Source: JAFGOG01 sp034429215 (GTDB lineage: Bacteria; Chloroflexota; Anaerolineae; JAAYZQ01). Taken from it: a stretch of DNA of 5,176 bases. Both the position numbers and the translations under genes were made by a program. The DNA lies in the NCBI GenBank assembly GCA_034429215.1, contig DAOUGI010000005.1, forward strand, positions 1-5,176, read 5' to 3'. The notes beneath the pieces were generated by a model. That model worked only from the letters and a program-made list of their open reading frames with translations, did no database searches and had not been told where the DNA came from. How positions within the stretch are numbered: the first letter of the stretch is position 1; each line of letters opens with the position of its first letter. Shown in pieces: positions 1 through 5,176 of this stretch.

Positions 1-1484
1 TAGACCCACACCCGGTCAAACCGGTCGAACAGCCGGGCCAGGGCATCGCCGGTCTCGGCCTGGGTCATGGCGTAAAAGTCGGAAGCAGGGTCGCCCCAGC
101 CCAAGCCCGGATCGCCGTCGACGGTCCCGGTCTGGATCACAACAGGCCCCTGGCCGGCAGTGCTCCAGTCACCTTCATAATCGGCGACCAGGCGGCCCTG
201 CCAGGCGATCGGGTCGCCGTCCCAGTAGGTCAGCAGCGCCGTGTAGGCATAGCCGGCGTTGACCAGGATGGCATCGCCGGGTCGCCAACGCTCGCTCAGA
301 AAGCGCACGGCCGCCCGGTGATCGTCGGTGGCGCAGCGAGGATCGGCGTGGTAGGCGCGGATCGACAAGCCGCCGGCGATGACCAGCACGGCCAGGCCCA
401 GCCACAGCGCCGGCCGCCAAGCACGGGGCCGCCATCGACCGGCAGCGGCCAACCCAGCGCCCAGGATGATGTAAAAGGGCGTGGAGTAGGTAAAGGCGTA
501 GCGGACGTGGAAAAGGGGCGTGACGAGCGAGGTCAGGCCGATGAGCAGGACCGGCAGGAAGACGTAACCGGCCAGGAACCAGGATGGCCGGCCTGCCTGT
601 CTACTGCGATGGAACAGGCCAAGGCCGAACAGGACGGCTACGAGGATCAGGACCGGCCAGACCCAGGCGGCGGCAGGTTGGACCGATTGGCCCAGGCTCA
701 GGGCCGACCAGGTCTGAGCCAGGAGGTCGCCGAGAGCGGTAAAGCTGCGCCATGGTGGGACGGGCGGGTTGGTGGCCTGGCGCCAGGCCACCGGCAGCCA
801 GGGGGCGTAGAACAGCAGCACCGCCACCTGAGCCAACAGCCAGCGCCCCAGCCAGCGCCACGGATGGCGGCCCGGCCGGAGACCGGACCCGGCAGCGAGC
901 CGGGCACTGAGGAGCCACCAGGCAAGGACCATCAGGTTGACCGCCACGAGCAGGAAGGCAAAGTAGTAGAGCACCCACAGGCCGAGCGCGGCGCAGACGG
1001 CATAGGCCGCCAGGCGGGGCCAGGAGGGCAAGGCGCCGGGCCGCGCGGCGAGCAGCGGCAGGATCGCCTCGAGCAATCCCATTCCCAGCGCCGCGGCGAG
1101 GGTGTACATCCGCACTTCCTGGGAATACCACAGGTTGTAGGGCGAGATGGCGACCAGGAACGCGGCCAGCAGGCCCGCCTGCGGCCCAAAAAGCCGCGCA
1201 GCGAGCCGGCAGGCCCAGGCGACCAGCAGGACGCCGAAAAAGAGGGAGAGGAACGCGACGGCAAAATCGCCGTGGCCGGCCAGGCGGGTCCAGGCGTGGA
1301 GCAGGAGGTAGTAGCCGGGCGGATGGATGTCGCCGGCGGTATGGGCCACCAGCGCCGGCAGGCTCTTGGCAGCCAGGTGGACGCTGACCGTCTCGTCGTA
1401 CCACAGGCTTTCAGCGCCCAGGCGATACAGCCGCAGGCCAAAGGCAAGCAGCAGGATCGCTACCAATAGCCAACGGCGCCGCAT
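1..1484 (-). CDS. GT39-like membrane glycosyltransferase (GT-C fold), C-terminus cut by window edge
   Basis: Predicted integral membrane glycosyltransferase of the ArnT/PMT type (PF13231-like), which moves a sugar from a polyprenyl-phosphate carrier to an acceptor on the outer face of the membrane; donor and acceptor cannot be read from sequence. 494 residues are visible with no in-frame stop. After a hydrophobic start (MRRRWLLVAILLLAF) comes LWYDE (about 27-31), the family's catalytic acidic pair in the first external loop, then DIHPPGYY (52-59), SQEVRMYTL (121-129) and RYAFTYSTPF (328-337) before a late membrane helix. Many hydrophobic stretches lie between 75 and 375. From about 380 the chain is soluble and contains DDHRAAVRFLSERWRPGD, a tail style I associate with Chloroflexota homologues. 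ATG at 1484 is chosen because AAGGA lies 7 nt upstream and the frame is closed by TAG just upstream of other options. The gene lies 71 bp after the M23 gene and may share its transcript. The missing end lies left of base 1. Confidence 0.88.
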   Translation of the reverse strand, partial: MRRRWLLVAILLLAFGLRLYRLGAESLWYDETVSVHLAAKSLPALVAHTAGDIHPPGYYLLLHAWTRLAGHGDFAVAFLSLFFGVLLVAWACRLAARLFGPQAGLLAAFLVAISPYNLWYSQEVRMYTLAAALGMGLLEAILPLLAARPGALPSWPRLAAYAVCAALGLWVLYYFAFLLVAVNLMVLAWWLLSARLAAGSGLRPGRHPWRWLGRWLLAQVAVLLFYAPWLPVAWRQATNPPVPPWRSFTALGDLLAQTWSALSLGQSVQPAAAWVWPVLILVAVLFGLGLFHRSRQAGRPSWFLAGYVFLPVLLIGLTSLVTPLFHVRYAFTYSTPFYIILGAGLAAAGRWRPRAWRPALWLGLAVLVIAGGLSIRAYHADPRCATDDHRAAVRFLSERWRPGDAILVNAGYAYTALLTYWDGDPIAWQGRLVADYEGDWSTAGQGPVVIQTGTVDGDPGLGWGDPASDFYAMTQAETGDALARLFDRFDRVWV

Positions 1485-1491
1485 GACACGA

Positions 1492-1496
1492 TCCTT
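1492..1496 (-). promoter_or_regulatory. Ribosome binding site of the glycosyltransferase gene
   Basis: The minus strand reads AAGGA here, 7 nt before the ATG at 1484. This is a good Shine-Dalgarno match and spacing. It fixes the start of the glycosyltransferase and shows the gene can be translated independently of the M23 gene upstream. Confidence 0.65.
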
Positions 1497-1515
1497 ACTC
1501 ACAATGAACCTGTGG

Positions 1516-1535
1516 GGGCAGACGGCCGTCTGCCC
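1516..1535. repeat. Perfect 20-bp palindrome between the M23 and glycosyltransferase genes
   Basis: The arms GGGCAGACGG and CCGTCTGCCC are exact reverse complements with no spacer. In RNA this could form an 8-bp stem with a GGCC tetraloop. No T-run follows on the minus strand (the next bases are CCACAGGTTC), so it is not a standard intrinsic terminator. It could be a REP-like intergenic repeat, an operator for a dimeric regulator, or an mRNA stabilising or processing hairpin at the end of the M23 message. The same arm core occurs a third time at 1542-1548, giving a competing hairpin. Being 31 bp before the glycosyltransferase ATG, it lies in that gene's leader. Confidence 0.75.
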
Positions 1536-1555
1536 TTCCATGGCAGACAGTCTCC

Positions 1556-2902
1556 TTACTTGTCCTGCCGCTCATTTCCCCTGCTTTCCGGTTCGGAGAA
1601 CGACTCTTTCGTCCACTGGAAAGGATCGACAGGAACACTCCGCACCTGTATCTCCCAGTGCAGGTGCGCGCCGGTCGACAGACCGGTGTTGCCCACCAGG
1701 CCGATGAGATCGCCGCGATCCACCTGCTGCCCCACCGTGACGTCGATCTGCGACAGGTGCCAGAAACCGCTGAACACCCCCCAGCCGTGATCGAGGATGA
1801 TGGCGTTGCCGCGCACTTGCAGCGTCTCGGCCAGGGCCACCACGCCCGCTGCCGGGGCATAGACCGGCACGCCGGTGGCAGCGGCGAAATCCTGGCCGGA
1901 GTGATAGCTGCTCACCGGGCCGCCGCTGTAGGAGCGGCGCTGGCCGAACGGCGAGGTCGGCAGCAGCTCGCCGGTCAGGGGGTAGCCGAATGGGGCCGAG
2001 AACAACCGCCAGGGGCTCACCTGGGCAAAGACCTGCTCCACCTTTTCCCGCTCGGCGCGGCTCAGCGTGGGGTCGAGCAGGTTCTGGCGGTTGGCCGGGA
2101 CGACGATGTTGTAGGTTGGAAAGCTGCCCGCGGTGACGGTCAAGGTTTCCCGGATGGTGATCTGGTCGCCGGTCGCCGCTTCCACGGCCACCAGGTCGAG
2201 CGGGTAGACGCCGGGCGACGTCAAAGCGCCCACGCCGAACAGCGCCCAGTACCGTTCGCGGTCGCGGATAAAGGCCAGAGGTTGATCCAGGAACGAGCCG
2301 CTCAACTTCAGGCTGGCGTCGCTCTCAACGCCAACAAAGATCGTCTGGCCCTGGACAATTGGCGATGGCCTGATCGAGACCGCGGGAAAGCGGCGGTCCT
2401 CAATCGCCGGCGCGGCCGGCGGCGGGATGACCAGCTCCTGGCCCGCCGCCAGCAGGCCGAGCCGGCCCAGGCCGTTCAGCTCGCGCAGAGCCAGGATGGT
2501 GGTGCCGTAGCGAAAGGCCAGGGACGGCAGCGTCTCACCGGGCCGGACCGGATGCACCCGGCGGTTGGGCGCCGGCGGCGGCAGAGCCGCCGGCACGGCC
2601 GCGGCCTGGGCGACAGGGATGATCAGTTTTTGCCCTGCGGCGATCTGCGCCGGGTCGGTGATGTCGTTGGCGGCAACGATCGCCTCGACGGTGGTGCCAT
2701 GGGCCTGGGCGATGGCGTACAAGGTATCGCCCGGCCGGACCACATAGGTAATCTGCGTGACGCCGGCAGTGACATCCGGCACAGGGCCGGCAATGACATC
2801 CGGCACAGGGCCGGCAGTGACATCCGGCACAGGCGTCGGGTCCTGAGCATAGGCCGGTACGGCCAAGGAAAAAAGCAGGATCAGAAAGAGAACGCGCTTC
2901 AC
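1556..2902 (-). CDS. Secreted peptidoglycan hydrolase: signal peptide, two LysM domains, M23 peptidase
   Basis: Predicted exported zinc endopeptidase that binds peptidoglycan and cuts its peptide cross-links. The 448 residues hold a signal peptide (1-19, cleavage likely after AYA), a proline-rich linker of three 8-residue repeats (about 23-46), LysM 1 (52-96, YVVRPGDTLYAIAQAHGTT), LysM 2 (117-160, HPVRPGETLPSLAFRYGTT), a beta-rich middle region (about 170-260) that resembles the Ig-like module of M23 proteins, and a LytM/M23 domain (about 315-430). Catalytic residues are complete: H334 and D338 in HSGQD, H382 in WHLS, and H413/H415 in HLHWE, so an active enzyme is expected. There is no lipobox. 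The start is GTG at 2902, chosen because it gives a canonical lysine/arginine-led signal peptide; it lies 2 bp after the DUF192 stop with only a weak GAG-type binding site, implying translational coupling. The last 16 residues are a charged tail. Confidence 0.93.
   Translation of the reverse strand: MKRVLFLILLFSLAVPAYAQDPTPVPDVTAGPVPDVIAGPVPDVTAGVTQITYVVRPGDTLYAIAQAHGTTVEAIVAANDITDPAQIAAGQKLIIPVAQAAAVPAALPPPAPNRRVHPVRPGETLPSLAFRYGTTILALRELNGLGRLGLLAAGQELVIPPPAAPAIEDRRFPAVSIRPSPIVQGQTIFVGVESDASLKLSGSFLDQPLAFIRDRERYWALFGVGALTSPGVYPLDLVAVEAATGDQITIRETLTVTAGSFPTYNIVVPANRQNLLDPTLSRAEREKVEQVFAQVSPWRLFSAPFGYPLTGELLPTSPFGQRRSYSGGPVSSYHSGQDFAAATGVPVYAPAAGVVALAETLQVRGNAIILDHGWGVFSGFWHLSQIDVTVGQQVDRGDLIGLVGNTGLSTGAHLHWEIQVRSVPVDPFQWTKESFSEPESRGNERQDK
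2762..2833 (-). repeat. Three 24-bp tandem repeats inside the M23 gene
   Basis: Three head-to-tail 24-bp units (2762-2785, 2786-2809, 2810-2833). The first and third are identical; the middle has one substitution, changing Thr to Ile. In frame they encode the octapeptide GPVPDVTA-like unit three times, forming a proline-rich spacer between the signal peptide and LysM 1. Since 24 is a multiple of 3, copy number can change by slippage without breaking the gene. Confidence 0.9.
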
Positions 2903-2904
2903 AC

Positions 2905-3264
2905 TCAGATCTCAAACTCCAGCTGATCGCCAACGCTGACGCGATCGAGGAGGGATGGGTGGCCTTCGACATAGTACTTGGCCGCGCGGCGCGGGGCGTA
3001 GTAGGGCCGGAAGGGACGGGCCAATGCCTTGTCCACGACCCGCTTGCCGGCATCGAGCCACAAGACAGAGATCGGGAAGAAGCAAAAGAACATGTGGATC
3101 GCCGTCTGGGCGATGCTCTCACGCCGCTCGACGAACAGGTAGACCTGGCCATCGGCTACAGCGCCCTCGCCGCGGAACATGAGGCCCCGGCCCCGTTTCC
3201 AGAAGGTGTCGCAGCGCACGATACGGCGCGCGACGGTTTCAGCGGTCGTTACGTTGACAAGCAT
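2905..3264 (-). CDS. DUF192 family protein (PF02643)
   Basis: Small single-domain protein of 119 residues belonging to DUF192, whose biochemical role is not established. The family signature is clear: DTFWKRGRGLMFRGEG (19-34), where the GLM-F-R stretch is the hallmark, then the central block IHMFFCFFPISVLWLDAGKRVVD (57-79), and a C-terminal VGDQLEFEI. The sequence also has the ARPFRPYYAPRRAAKYYVE stretch (82-100). No signal peptide is seen, so a cytoplasmic location is likely, unlike the exported DUF192 members of some bacteria. I place the start at the ATG at 3264 because GGAG lies 7 nt upstream; the adjacent ATG at 3267 has only 4 nt spacing, and longer in-frame extension to 3339 is out of character and lies inside the HD gene. 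It overlaps the HD gene by 26 bp and is followed after 2 bp by the M23 gene. Confidence 0.88.
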   Translation of the reverse strand: MLVNVTTAETVARRIVRCDTFWKRGRGLMFRGEGAVADGQVYLFVERRESIAQTAIHMFFCFFPISVLWLDAGKRVVDKALARPFRPYYAPRRAAKYYVEGHPSLLDRVSVGDQLEFEI

Positions 3265-3856
3265 CATCGCACTCCATGCAAAGATCAGCCGCCGGCCGCA
3301 TGGCCTTGAGCCGCCGGTAGAGGCCGGCCGACAGGTCATAGTGCCAGTGGTGGCCGTCGATCGCCTGCCAGAATTCGTCCAGCCCTCGACAGCCGGCCTG
3401 CTCGTAGCGCAGGCATTGGACCATCATCTCCAGCTTGTCGGCGTCGCGCACGAGCCGGCCTTCGGGGCTGGAGCTGTCCTCGAACGCCTGCCACAGGGCG
3501 GCCAGCCGCCCGGCGCTCGGGAGCGGGGCCAGCAGATCGGTGATGGCGGCCGTCTCGGCCTGGCTTTTCACCTCAGGCGGTATCAGGCGCACCGCGGCGG
3601 CGGGCAGATCGGTCAGGCGGACCTCGCCCAGGTCGTGGAGGAGGGCCATGGTCAGCACCTGCTCCAGGTCGAACGGCCCACCCTGCCCCTCGCCGGTCAC
3701 GGCCTCCGCCAGGGCCAGCGCGACAAGGGCGGCGCCAAAGCTGTGCTCGGCCACGCTCTCGACGTGGGGCACACCGCGCATGACCCACCCGGTGCGGGGC
3801 ATCCGTTTCAGGGTCATTGTCTCCAGCAGCAGATCAAGCAGTTTGTCGTGATCCAT
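3239..3856 (-). CDS. HD-domain phosphohydrolase, YfbR-like 5'-deoxynucleotidase type
   Basis: Predicted cytoplasmic metal-dependent phosphohydrolase of the HD_3 (PF13023) group. The characterised relative YfbR of E. coli removes phosphate from deoxynucleoside 5'-monophosphates; that substrate is inferred here, not shown. The 205 residues are close to the usual length. Metal-binding residues are in place: H38 in ESVAEHS, H74-D75 in LLHDLGE with E78, and D140 in VRDADKLE. The R21-TGW motif near the N-terminus matches the arginine/tryptophan region used for nucleotide binding in relatives. ATG at 3856 is supported by AAAGG 5 nt upstream. The gene overlaps the metalloenzyme upstream by 23 bp and the DUF192 gene downstream by 26 bp. 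The final residues, ECDDACQRNDR, lie beyond the core fold and are partly the overlap region. Other HD phosphohydrolase substrates remain possible. Confidence 0.85.
   Translation of the reverse strand: MDHDKLLDLLLETMTLKRMPRTGWVMRGVPHVESVAEHSFGAALVALALAEAVTGEGQGGPFDLEQVLTMALLHDLGEVRLTDLPAAAVRLIPPEVKSQAETAAITDLLAPLPSAGRLAALWQAFEDSSSPEGRLVRDADKLEMMVQCLRYEQAGCRGLDEFWQAIDGHHWHYDLSAGLYRRLKAMRPAADLCMECDDACQRNDR
3272..3275 (-). promoter_or_regulatory. Ribosome binding site of the DUF192 gene, inside the HD gene
   Basis: GGAG on the minus strand, 7 nt before the ATG at 3264 and 4 nt before the tandem ATG at 3267. The spacing favours the second ATG. It sits within the last codons of the HD-domain gene, so ribosomes ending that gene would clear the site and favour coupled translation. 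Confidence 0.55.
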
Positions 3857-4781
3857 CGTCGCCTTTCAGAGATAGAAGGATAGCGGGGGTCACATCGGTG
3901 ATGGCGGCCGCATCACCAAAGCGGCGGGCATCCGGGCCGAAAGCCAGGAGCGGCACCGGATTCGTGGTGTGCATCTTGGTCGCGGCGTTCTCCAGGTTGC
4001 CGTGATCGCTGCACACCACGAGGGTCGTGTCGGGCGAGCGGGCATCGAGGATGCCGCCCAGGAAGGCATCGATCCGGGCCAGCACCCAGGCCGGGTCGAC
4101 ACGGCCATGGCCGGCCAGGTCGGTGAGGAACGACTCGTACAAAACCAGGTTGTACTGGGCGGCCAGGCGCGCCAGGCGGGCGCCGGCCTCCTCAGGGGCC
4201 ACGAGCGGCAGATCAAAGCCAAGATGGCCGGTGGCCACCTCGTGGGTGATGTCCCATAGAACGGCGCGCCCTTCCAGCAGGTCCTGCAGGGTGCGGAACG
4301 GGGCGCCGCTGGCCATGATCGTCAGGGTCGACGCCGACAGGCGCCGCTCGCCCTCGCGGACCATGGTCCAGTAGCGATCCGAATAGGCGTTGGCCGAGGT
4401 GACCTGCGCCCCGGCCTCGGTGGCCTGTTTCAGCAGGCTGTGCTCGGCGATTGCCTGGCGCAGCGGTGTAGTAGGATAGGCAGTAACGTGATCGCCGACC
4501 AGCGCCGGGGCATTGACACCGGTGAACAGCGCCGTCTGGCCGGTGGCGCTCTGCGGCAGGCCGGGCACACCCAGGCAAGCGTCGATAGGGCGCAGGGACA
4601 ACATGCCGTCCTGTTGTGCAGCGCCCAACACCAACGGCCCGCCGAGCAGCCGGTGCAATCTGGGCATCGGCGCGGTGCTCAGCGGGTTGTCAGGCCCGGC
4701 CGGCGCCAGGCCCACCCCATCGAGAAAGACGAACAGGATCCGGCCGCCGGATGGGGCAGCCGGGCCCGCCGGTCGGCTCAC
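3834..4781 (-). CDS. Alkaline-phosphatase-superfamily metalloenzyme (PF01676; phosphoglycerate mutase/phosphopentomutase-like)
   Basis: Predicted two-metal phosphotransferase or phosphohydrolase of the cofactor-independent phosphoglycerate mutase superfamily. The 315 residues are far shorter than a full mutase (about 510), so the long phosphotransferase insert is absent and the substrate is unknown. The metal-site residues all appear in order: D21 in FVFLDGVG, a Ser/Thr nucleophile candidate in QSATGQTAL (S78 or T80), D221 and H225 in TDLAGHG, D259-H260 in CSDHGNLE, and H271 in HTTNPVPLLAFGP. The middle (about 95-190) would be a small cap. The start is GTG at 4781, sharing GTGA with the kinase stop; it is the only suitable in-frame start close to the FVFLDG strand, and the region upstream in this frame is the kinase gene read out of frame. 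No clear ribosome binding site is seen, so translation probably re-initiates after the kinase. Confidence 0.87.
   Translation of the reverse strand: MSRPAGPAAPSGGRILFVFLDGVGLAPAGPDNPLSTAPMPRLHRLLGGPLVLGAAQQDGMLSLRPIDACLGVPGLPQSATGQTALFTGVNAPALVGDHVTAYPTTPLRQAIAEHSLLKQATEAGAQVTSANAYSDRYWTMVREGERRLSASTLTIMASGAPFRTLQDLLEGRAVLWDITHEVATGHLGFDLPLVAPEEAGARLARLAAQYNLVLYESFLTDLAGHGRVDPAWVLARIDAFLGGILDARSPDTTLVVCSDHGNLENAATKMHTTNPVPLLAFGPDARRFGDAAAITDVTPAILLSLKGDDGSRQTA
3862..3866 (-). promoter_or_regulatory. Ribosome binding site of the HD-domain gene
   Basis: AAAGG on the minus strand, 5 nt before the ATG at 3856, located inside the end of the metalloenzyme gene. It supports the chosen start and hence the 23-bp overlap of the two genes. 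Confidence 0.55.
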
Positions 4782-5176
4782 AGCTTGTAGCCGATCATGC
4801 GCAAAAAGCCCTTGCGCCAGGCGATGCCGTCGTCGTCCTCGACCCCCTGGGGCGAAGAGCCGTCGATCACGCCCAGGATGCCGCGTCCCTGCTCGGTCTC
4901 GGCGACGACTACCTGGGTGGGGTTGGCGGTGGCGCAAAAGATGTGGCACACTTCGGGCACCATCTTGACCGCATTCAGGACGTTGATCGGGTAGTACCCC
5001 TCGCCCAGAAAGAGGACAAAGGTATGGCCGCTGCCGATGGCCGAAGCGTTTTGCTTGGCCAGGTCGATCATGGCCGGGTCGGTGCCGCTCCAGCGGATGA
5101 GGCACTTGCCCGAGGCCTCGCAAAAGGCCAGGCCGAACTTGATGCCCGGCACGGCGGTGGCGACCGCTTCGTGGAT
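4778..5176 (-). CDS. Adenosine-specific kinase (PF04008), N-terminus beyond window edge
   Basis: C-terminal 132 residues of a protein of the adenosine-specific kinase family, an ancient single-domain family for which a phosphohistidine and adenosine-linked kinase activity have been proposed from work on a Pyrobaculum homologue. Characteristic blocks are present almost unchanged: VPGIKFGLAFCEASGK, AIGSGHTFVLFL, YPINVLNAVK, EVCHIFCATANP, ETEQGRGILGVIDGSSPQGVE and the ending RKGFLRMIGYKL. Family length near 160 residues implies about 30 are missing to the right, including an N-terminal motif. The frame stays open to base 5176, so GTG at 5152 is just an internal valine (IHEAVATAVPG). The stop TGA at 4780-4778 overlaps the metalloenzyme GTG. 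Cellular role in bacteria is not established. Confidence 0.93.
   Translation of the reverse strand: MHEAVATAVPGIKFGLAFCEASGKCLIRWSGTDPAMIDLAKQNASAIGSGHTFVLFLGEGYYPINVLNAVKMVPEVCHIFCATANPTQVVVAETEQGRGILGVIDGSSPQGVEDDDGIAWRKGFLRMIGYKL

Larger units (their letters stand above)
1485..1555 (-). other. 71-bp intergenic leader before the glycosyltransferase gene
   Basis: This is the only non-coding gap longer than two bases between genes in the window. In transcription order it carries the arm GTCTGCC (1548-1542), then the perfect palindrome (1535-1516), then the AAGGA ribosome binding site (1496-1492). I see no convincing -35/-10 promoter pair and no T-tract terminator, so read-through from the upstream operon into the glycosyltransferase gene is possible. 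Confidence 0.6.

Noticed and set aside
318..1469. Long plus-strand open frame of 383 codons opposite the glycosyltransferase
   Set aside because: Its translation is low-complexity, rich in Gln, Gly, Arg and Pro, with no domain. It is the antisense of a clear membrane protein in GC-rich DNA where stops are rare.
1430..1484. Possible frameshift near the N-terminus of the glycosyltransferase
   Set aside because: Checking the A-run at 1440-1442 shows three bases, and the frame from ATG 1484 runs unbroken into the LWYDE motif and on to base 3.
1516..1535. Palindrome as an intrinsic terminator
   Set aside because: No U-rich stretch follows the hairpin on the minus strand, and none precedes it in the orientation needed for the plus strand.
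1658..2926. Long plus-strand open frame of 422 codons opposite the M23 gene
   Set aside because: The translation has no recognisable motif and is full of Arg, Gly and Gln, whereas the minus strand encodes complete LysM and M23 domains.
3265..3339. In-frame N-terminal extension of the DUF192 protein to 3339
   Set aside because: The extra 25 residues overlap conserved HD coding sequence and have no DUF192 similarity. A Shine-Dalgarno site supports 3264.
4782..5123. In-frame N-terminal extension of the metalloenzyme to a start at 5123
   Set aside because: The extension is the kinase gene read out of frame and has no family resemblance. The GTG at 4781 just before the FVFLDG strand fits the family N-terminus.
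5150..5152. GTG at 5152 as the start of the adenosine-specific kinase
   Set aside because: Upstream codons to the window edge continue the family sequence (EAVATAVPG), so this GTG is an internal valine.

Overview
All six protein-coding genes I can support lie on the minus strand, so the window reads right to left. The DNA is GC-rich. Gene content and protein signatures (LWYDE-type GT-C glycosyltransferase, compact DUF192 protein, LysM-M23 hydrolase, short PF01676 metalloenzyme next to an adenosine-specific kinase) suggest a Chloroflexota bacterium of the Anaerolineae/Caldilineae type. That placement is inference from remembered family resemblance, not a measured result.

In transcription order: (1) the C-terminal part of an adenosine-specific kinase (PF04008), entering from the right edge (5176-4778); (2) an alkaline-phosphatase-superfamily metalloenzyme of the phosphoglycerate mutase/phosphopentomutase type, starting at a GTG inside the kinase stop (4781-3834); (3) an HD-domain, YfbR-like nucleotide phosphohydrolase overlapping it by 23 bp (3856-3239); (4) a DUF192 protein overlapping that by 26 bp (3264-2905); (5) a secreted two-LysM, M23 peptidase starting at GTG 2 bp later (2902-1556); (6) after a 71-bp gap holding a perfect 20-bp palindrome, a multi-pass GT39-like glycosyltransferase that runs off the left edge (1484-1).

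Genes 1 to 5 are packed with overlaps or a 2-bp gap and look like one translationally coupled operon. The first three have chemistry that could act on nucleosides, nucleotides or phospho-sugars, so a small nucleotide-salvage or house-cleaning module is plausible but unproven. The last two concern the cell envelope: peptidoglycan binding and cleavage, and lipid-linked sugar transfer. The 71-bp gap is the only intergenic space of note. It holds the palindrome, a third copy of its arm and the glycosyltransferase ribosome binding site. No RNA gene, mobile element, CRISPR array or phage feature is visible. No system that I could defend as clearly new was found; the most interesting points are the kinase-metalloenzyme-HD cluster and the competing hairpins in the gap.
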